Shown one piece after another: positions 17,293 through 23,549 of a stretch of DNA of 23,549 nt. Source of the DNA: Vitrella brassicaformis (Eukaryota > Sar > Vitrellaceae); contig CDMY01000276.1 in NCBI GenBank assembly GCA_001179505.1, positions 116,876 to 140,424 of the forward strand, given 5' to 3'. The first letter of the stretch is position 1. Each line of letters opens with the position of its first letter. The notes under the pieces were generated by a model. The model did not search any database. It saw only the letters and a program-made list of their open reading frames with translations, and had not been told where the DNA came from. The translations under genes were made by a program, and so were the position numbers.

Positions 17293-19868
17293 ATGAAGAA
17301 GACGCCTTTCCTCGCTCTTCTCGTCTCTCTGTTGCTGTCGAGGGTTCGGGGCAGTCGCTTCGCGAGGCGTCAGGAGCTCCACGTGTGGCGGCAGCGAAGG
17401 CGCGGTGATGCTACTTCCTTCTCTGACGGAGCGGTTGTCAACCCGTGGGGGCCGCTGGATGGTCGCCAGGAGTCCTTTTCTTCCCTCGCCACCATGACCA
17501 ACAGCACCTCACGTATCGCACAGGAGGCCTCTCGACTGCAGCCCGGCTTCGGCCTCATCGGCGGGCTGCCGCCCCTAGCAGGAAGCGGTGGCGGTCAAGC
17601 ACTAGCAGGCCTTTCGACTCCACTTATCAAGGCAACGCCAGGGCCCTGGCAGGCTTATCCGGCTTATCCCGCTGTCAACCAGACCGCCTCCCAGTGGGGG
17701 GCGACCAACGTGCCTCAAGCGGCTGTGGGCAGCTATGCGGCCTTCCTGTCTCATCTTCAGAACCAGCAGAGTGCTCAGCAGATCCTGGGCGGAGCGCAGC
17801 GTGTGCAGGGGCAGCAGCGGTCAGCAGCGCAGGCAGCCCTCAATGCGGATCGGCGAGACATACACAGGGCGGCTGCCGTCACTGGCTCGAAGCGTGAGCC
17901 GAATGAAGACCCCAACGCCGCCTCCCCCGCACCATCCACCACTGAAAGTCAAGGCGCCCCACCTGCTGCCACTGCCCCGACAAACATGTCGGCTGCCGCC
18001 AATGCAAATGCGAATGTGAATGCCAATCCGCCACCAGCCGATGCCGCAGCTGCTACAAACGCTTCCCCCTCCCCTGCGCCTTCCACTGCCGGCGAAGCAA
18101 ACGCCCCTGCACCCGCCACGCCCGCAGAGACACAGCCGCCCACCGAGCCAAAGAAGGAGGAGGCGTCACCAGCAGCAGCAGCAGCTGCAGAGGCGGCCAG
18201 CCAGCCGGTGAGTGAGGCACCCACGACAGGGCCACCGGCTGCAGGTGGCGGTGGTGGTGAGCCACCCCCGCCGGGTGACCGGACGTGTTTGGACCGCAAC
18301 AGCACAGCGTGTGAGGCGGACGGTGTGTGCTTCTGGGACTCTGGATACGGCAAGTGCTTCTACAAGTGCAACCTCATGAACTCGCAATCCACCTGTGACC
18401 CACTCATCGAATGCAGGTAGGTAGGCACTCTAGGGAGCAGGGCAGGCAGCAACAGGCTGTCTCCCGCGCTCCTCTGCCCGACCCGATCAGGTGGCTGGCT
18501 CCCGAGGCCCGGCGGCCGGGGGAGCCCCAATGCGCGCAGGAGTGTTTCTCCTATCGGTTCCCCCCGTATGAGGACGGTTTCGTCAAGAAGTTCAAGACAG
18601 AGATGCTCGAGCAGGATAAGGCGCAGAAGCGAGTGGAGGACACCCTCAACAAGGCCATCGAGGCCAACAAGAGCGACAAGCCTTCCCTCGCCACCAAAAT
18701 GTGGCAACTCCTCTTTGGGGACCCCAAAAAGAAGCAAGAAGACGCAGACAAACAAGACAACAAAGACAAAGACAAAGGCAAAGAAAAAGGCCAAGAAACC
18801 AAGGGTCCCGCTCCTCCGTCTTTTGTCGAGACATCAGCCGCCACGGAGGTGATGAGCGGCACGGGCACGGGCAGCTTGGTGGACCTGCACATGGCCGGCC
18901 TGCTGGGCACCTCCCTCTCCCTAGAAATGAGCATGACCGATTCGGTTCTGAGGAACCGCCTGGCCGACCTGATGGAGAGCGAGGACATGACGCGAGACCT
19001 CCCGCCCCCGCCGCTGCCGTGGCTGGGCAAGTACCGGATGTGTGGCTACTGCATGAACAAGCAGGCCTGTGACGAGATGGAGTACACCTTCAAGCAGCGG
19101 GCCGTGGCGGTGGGCCGGTCGGACCCTTTGGAGAACTTCCACTGCCACTGGGGGCAGGTGGGCGATGCATACGAGGCGTGTGTCGACCTCAGTGACAACT
19201 TCAAGAACCAATATGAGGTCTCACAGGCCGTCTCCGAAGCACTCGCACGGGGCGCTGGTGAGTAAGTGGGGTGGGTGAGGGTAGGCTGTGGTATGTTGTG
19301 ATGTGTTGTTCTGTGTCGCTCTGTGGCGCATGGTGGGCGTTGGTGCAGGTGTCTCGTCTGATGAGACGTCGGGTGAGCAGTGCCCCGGGCAGTGCTACTC
19401 GCCAAACATCGACCCAGCAGCAGGGAAGGCAGTCGACGTACCACGGTATGTGTGTATGTGTGCGCACGCATGAGACACAGATAGACAGACAGACACCGAA
19501 GCAACACCATCACACCATGCATGTCTCACAGCAACGCGGTTCACGAGCCAATGGAGAAGCCGTGTTACGCAGTGGGTGAGAAGGTCAAGGCCGTCTGCAA
19601 CGCCAAGTACAAGCCCACCAATGCAGAGGCCACATGTGTCCACATCCGGCAGGACGCGCCGCCCAACGACGCCACCGAGACGGACGACAAGGGCAGCCCC
19701 AAGCCACGGAGGGAGCTGAGGCCGCGATTCCCCGGGGAGAGAGACCCCAGCTGGGACGTGGGGGTGGACTGTATAGAGAGTGCCGGGGTGCGCTTGTGTA
19801 TGTCTAAAGGGTGGGCTTTGGTGACGGTGGGGGGGGTGGTCCTTGCCACCGGCCTGTTCTTCCTGTGA
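17293..19868 (+). CDS. Secreted Cys-rich protein with C-terminal hydrophobic anchor
   Basis: Four exons: 17293-18416, 18491-19257, 19349-19445 and 19532-19868 (TGA 19866-19868), 774 aa. Residues 1-21 are a signal peptide (MKKTPFLALLVSLLLSRVRG). A Gln/Ala-rich region and a long Ala/Pro/Asn/Glu-rich, mucin-like linker (about 200-330) with several N-glycosylation sites follow. Next is a Cys cluster (CLDRNSTAC, GVCFWDSG, KCFYKC, CDPLIEC, CAQEC), a coiled-coil-like stretch with a Lys/Asp-rich block (KKKQEDADKQDNKDKDK), a second Cys cluster (RMCGYCMNKQAC, FHCHWG), then QCPGQC and later Cys. The last 19 residues (GWALVTVGGVVLATGLFFL) are hydrophobic with nothing after them. This suits a GPI-anchor signal or a C-terminal membrane anchor. 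It is probably a cell-surface or cell-wall protein. I recognise no named family. Confidence 0.8.
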
Positions 19869-20424
19869 CCCTGTGAGCCTGTGAGCTGGGCCGATCGATT
19901 GAGTAAGCTAGGCACTCACTGTTGATGAGCGAACGAATGAACAAATGAATGATGTGGCTGGCGAGCTGTAGCTAGGACCGATAGATAAGTCTGTTGCGTA
20001 CCGTACACGGCATGCGCGTGCATTTCTTCCGTTGACTGTGTGTATTGTATGTATGCGCGCCTTGTAAGCGTGGCCTGGGTGGGTGGGCGTGAGAGAGTAT
20101 GGGCGGGTGACTTACTTGTCAAGATTCGTTCATTCACCAAATAGTGACCACACCTCCCTCCCTCCCTCCCTCCCTCCCAGTCGGCCGTTGGGTCGGTAAG
20201 TCAAACCGAATGAATGAATGGTGCATGGCATGGCGGCCGCCATCCACCCGTGCCGCCTAGCAGCAAAGCCACACATGTGCTGTTTTATACACACATACAC
20301 ACATATACACGCACACACACACAGCCCGCGAATCTCCCTCTCTTTCCGCTTCAGCGACCACGGGAAATGCACACACAGACAGACAGATAGGTCACATCTC
20401 ATGCAGAGAGGGCAACAGCACATA
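19869..20424. other. Tail-to-tail spacer, no gene seen
   Basis: This is 556 bp between converging stop codons. It contains TGAA-like units, a CCCT run (20153-20178) and CACA repeats (about 20289-20323). No exon chain was found. Confidence 0.6.
20153..20178. repeat. CCCT tetranucleotide run
   Basis: Six or more perfect CCCT units in the convergent spacer. Confidence 0.9.
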
Positions 20425-23260
20425 CTAGAGCCCGGCGACGAACTTGACGCAGGCCAGGATGGCACTCACGCCCACCGCCACCCCTACGACAACGATCACA
20501 AAGCTCTTGCGACCCGTCCTGCACTCGAGCAGACACACACAGACAATGGTTCGTTCGTTCGTTCGTTGTGTGTATGTATGGCTACACTGCTGACTTTTTC
20601 TGGATGTAGTGCACCAGCTTGACACCGACAAAAGAGGCGCAGGTGGTGATGGCGCCGTAAAAGACCGCAAAGTCCCGAGGTACACTGAGTCATGCAAAAA
20701 CACCCATGCGTGTGTGCGGCCAGCGAGCGACATCTGTGTGTGTCATGTGACCTCTCTGAGTGTCAGGCCGGCCAGCCGGCCACACACATACTCACTCACT
20801 CACTCACTCACCGATTTGACAGCAGGTACTGAGACGTGGTTGATGTAGCCGTAAAGACCACGCAGAAGCTGGCTGTCGAGACGGTCACCTTGATGCAGGC
20901 AGCCAACACAGACAGCACATAAGTTGATTGACAGGTGAGCGACTCATTGAGAAGTGTTGTTTGTGTTGTCAATTGCCACGTACCATCGGGTCGACCCCCA
21001 TGAAGACAAAGAACGGTGAGAAGATGAGTCCGCCCCCAATGCCCAAGAGACCAGAGCAGATGCCCGTCAAGAAGGCCACACACGGGAACGGCGCAACCTG
21101 CCTGAGACGCCACCCTGAGTGAGGACCATACGCACACAAACACAAACACAAACACAGACACACACACACACACACATCACATGCACACACATTGAGAGAT
21201 TCAGACATGGCTCTGTACTGTGCGCACCTGTCAGCTTGGTGACTTGCAAGACGTAGAAGCAGGCGGCCACAACGCATCCCACAGTCGGCAGGGTGACTAC
21301 AATGACAGTCAACACAGTGCTGTCCCTGCGGCCACACAAGACGCAACACAACACACCACACCACACCACACGACGCAGTCAGGCAACAGGCCGGCTGCCA
21401 CGGCTGGTGCATATCGTTCTCACTCAGTGTCTGACAGGTGGTGTCTGAGCGCCCCACAAGTAATAATGCCCGCCAGAATAAGCAGCAGCCCCGCCACATC
21501 CACAGGGTGGTCTCGCCAATCGCTCCCGTGGTCGAGAGTTACCTGTCTGTCAGCGATGAGCGTCGCCGACCCCTCTGCCACGGTCTCAGCACTCTCAATG
21601 GACAGCCGGATAGCCCCAGCAACGCCGTCCATGTCGGCCACACTCGAGCCTCTTCGCGGCGAATCGGCCGCCAGTGTGGCTGCGCCACCGCCCTCAGTGG
21701 CGGGAAACTCCCAGTCGTCAACCGACACCCTCGGCAGCAGCAGGGGAACAGAGCTGGTGCGCATCATCTTGTCACTGTAGTGCAGCCGGGGGAGAGGTTG
21801 GAAGGGGGATGGTCGGTGGTCTGCCTTGCTGGGGGTGCCGGCGTCTTGTTCCAGGGGCATCGGGGGGAGGGGCAGGGTGGTGGCACCTGGGTTGGTAGCC
21901 GTGTCGGGTGGGTCGGAGACAAGACGGCGCTGCGCTGCACTGGCACTGGGGCTGCCCTGCTCACTGTAGTCCTGCAGACAGACAGACAACATGGTAGCCG
22001 AAGGCGATGACTGCTCGCATGGACGGCTGCTGCTGCGGCTGGCTTACATGTGACAGCGACCTTCTCATTCTGGGCCCTCCTGGCAGCCAGGTGCCCAGCG
22101 GCTGACCGATGACATTTGCTGATGGGGCCGCCGTGCTGCCGTCAAGCGATACTGGAGTCGATTCACTGCCATCTGCACTCACCGCAACCACGTGTGCCAC
22201 ACACATACACACAGACACAGCACGGCCCTCCCAGTTACCGTCGATGCGATACGTCATCCACACACGACATTAATTCGCCACACACATCCATCCATCCATC
22301 CATCCCACCTTCGTCAATGCTGTCCCTTCCTGTGGTCTCCATGACAGTGCCGAGAGACCTCACAGGCTTCTCGGGCGATGGTGGATGCGACGGGCCCCCG
22401 CTGGCTGTCGTGACTGGCGAGCCGTCCACATGCTGCTGTGTCTTGCCTATCGCTGGCTGGATAACGTGTGGAAGGGGCACAATGCTGTCGCGGCGGTCCT
22501 CCTCGTCGCTCAGCGGCACCAGCTCTCTCACTGTGCCTCGCTGCTTGAAGGCCTCCTGCTCTTCGCGCCACTTGGAGATACCCGTGTGGATGGTTCTCAA
22601 GGTGACGAGAGAGAGCAACGTGACGAGGCAGGACACCAGCACCCACTCGGGCAGGATGAAGTTGAGATACACACCGAACAGCGTGCCTTGATCAGGACAG
22701 ACAAGCAGCAGCCACCAAGGCAAGGCAAGGCAGCAGTGTGCGAGCCGAGCACCCACCTCGGTACGTGTGACGCTATGCCTACGCATTGCTTACCGGACAG
22801 CGCCATGGGCACCATGAGTTTGCCGAGGTCGAAATGAATGAGGGGCGCCTGCGTCTCAGGGTGCTTCTTGCGGGACAGCAGGATGAACGACAGCACCGAC
22901 CCCGCAAATATCATCGCCTTCGACAGCGGAACGGCATTGTAAGCTGAGAACCCCTCAATGACCATCAGCAACGCCACGAAGATGCCTCCCCCTAACCACC
23001 ACCCCACCCATACACACAACAACACCAGACATTGCGGGAAAGACTGACTGTCTGCCCATCCTACCAGCTCCCCGTCTCTCACCTCCAATCCCGGCGGCGC
23101 TCGCAAGGATCCCGCCGACGAAGATGCATAGGCCGCTGAGGTACCTGCTCGTTCAGGCCAGGCAACAAGCCAGTGAATGATACAGACGCGATTGATGCAT
23201 CTGACAGTGTTTGTCTTACAGATTAGGGTTGGAGAGCTCAAAGTGCGGCTGAACAGCCAT
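20425..23260 (-). CDS. TauE/SafE-family membrane transporter with long central loop
   Basis: Eleven minus-strand exons: 23260-23220, 23144-23083, 22991-22794, 22686-22309, 22172-22048, 21971-21436, 21325-21228, 21114-20984, 20888-20812, 20684-20595 and 20518-20425 (TAG 20427-20425), 609 aa. The two halves each carry the family's glycine motif next to a TM segment: AGIGGGGIFVALL (about 30-42) and LGIGGGLIFSPFF (about 503-515). Further hydrophobic segments include AMIFAGSVLSFILL, LVSCLVTLLSLVTL, VAGLLLILAGIITCGAL, LTVIVVTLPTVGCVVAACF and the last, IVVVGVAVGVSAILACV. TauE/SafE proteins are proposed exporters of sulfite, sulfoacetate or other small anions; the substrate here is unknown. A hydrophilic Ser/Pro/Asp-rich loop of about 285 residues (roughly 138-425) separates the halves, much longer than in bacterial members. 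The ATG at 23260 starts a short hydrophilic leader (MAVQPHFELSNPN) before TM1. Confidence 0.88.
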
Positions 23261-23549
23261 CGCCACAAGCACGGGATGGCTCGGCAAAGACACTCTTCGT
23301 CTTTTACTCCCTGCTCGCTCTCTTGAGTCCTTCTCGGACACACTGCTGCACGCCACAGCCGGACACGCACACACACCTGAGTGTAGTCGACCTTCTTCGG
23401 ATATTCTTCAGAGGAGCGTTCTGTCAGAAGTGCAAGTCGGTCCAGGGTTTAGGGTCTAGGGTTCATAGACCGACGATCCACTGATCTGTGAGACAGGACG
23501 GCTGTTGAGTCTTTGTCCGTTCCATGAGACAGGCCATGGCGGACAGGAC
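23261..23549. promoter_or_regulatory. Upstream region of the transporter gene with telomere-like motif
   Basis: It contains AGGGTTTAGGGTCTAGGGTT at 23444-23463, a degenerate run of TTTAGGG-type units about 185 bp upstream of the transporter ATG. An ATG in good context (GGCCATGGCG, ATG at 23536) at the window edge could start a further plus-strand gene, which would continue the alternating pattern. Too little is visible to call it. Confidence 0.35.

Noticed and set aside
20593-20595. TAG after the KKSAV reading as the end of the transporter
   Set aside because: A GTCAGC donor at 20594 splices in frame to 20518 and adds a final hydrophobic helix, as expected for the family.

Overview
This is nuclear DNA of a eukaryote. 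It is GC-rich and packed with short, intron-rich genes. I could chain 56 introns by reading frame; most are 50-150 nt, nearly all GT-AG. The best fit is an alga with a secondary (red-lineage) plastid, most likely a photosynthetic alveolate of the chromerid type (Vitrella-like). The organism is an inference from four things: a plant-type plastid protein whose leader looks like a bipartite signal plus transit peptide with phenylalanine at the predicted cleavage site; TTTAGGG-like motifs; abundant CAGA/CTGT tetranucleotide runs in introns and spacers; and a divergent, possibly AP2-like repeat protein. All exon models are my own conceptual splicing from the sequence, checked for phase and, where possible, against family or internal-repeat alignment.

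Layout: ten genes strictly alternate strands. (0) 3' end of an unknown plus-strand gene, 80-265. (1) Unknown 168-aa protein, minus, 869-1553. (2) A 15-exon gene, plus, 1671-6009, for a 1022-aa protein made of about seven diverged copies of one unrecognised module. (3) Secreted multi-domain protease-inhibitor-like protein, minus, 6981-8613. (4) BUD23-type 18S rRNA methyltransferase, plus, 8887-10345. (5) DHHC palmitoyltransferase, minus, 10781-12340. (6) Tandem CCCH zinc-finger protein, plus, 12688-14248. (7) Plastid-targeted histidine-phosphatase-fold protein lacking the catalytic histidines, minus, 15134-16936. (8) Secreted, probably membrane-anchored Cys-rich protein, plus, 17293-19868. (9) TauE/SafE-family membrane transporter, minus, 20425-23260.

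The alternation gives head-to-head promoter spacers (117, 273, 347 and 356 bp) that are short and poor in simple repeats, and tail-to-tail spacers (435-971 bp) rich in tetranucleotide and GT repeats. The genes do not form one obvious pathway; they look like an ordinary gene-dense nuclear segment. The most unusual contents are the seven-module protein with uniformly phase-1 introns, a set of GC-AG introns that all share the donor CAG|GCAAGC, and the predicted pseudophosphatase aimed at the plastid.
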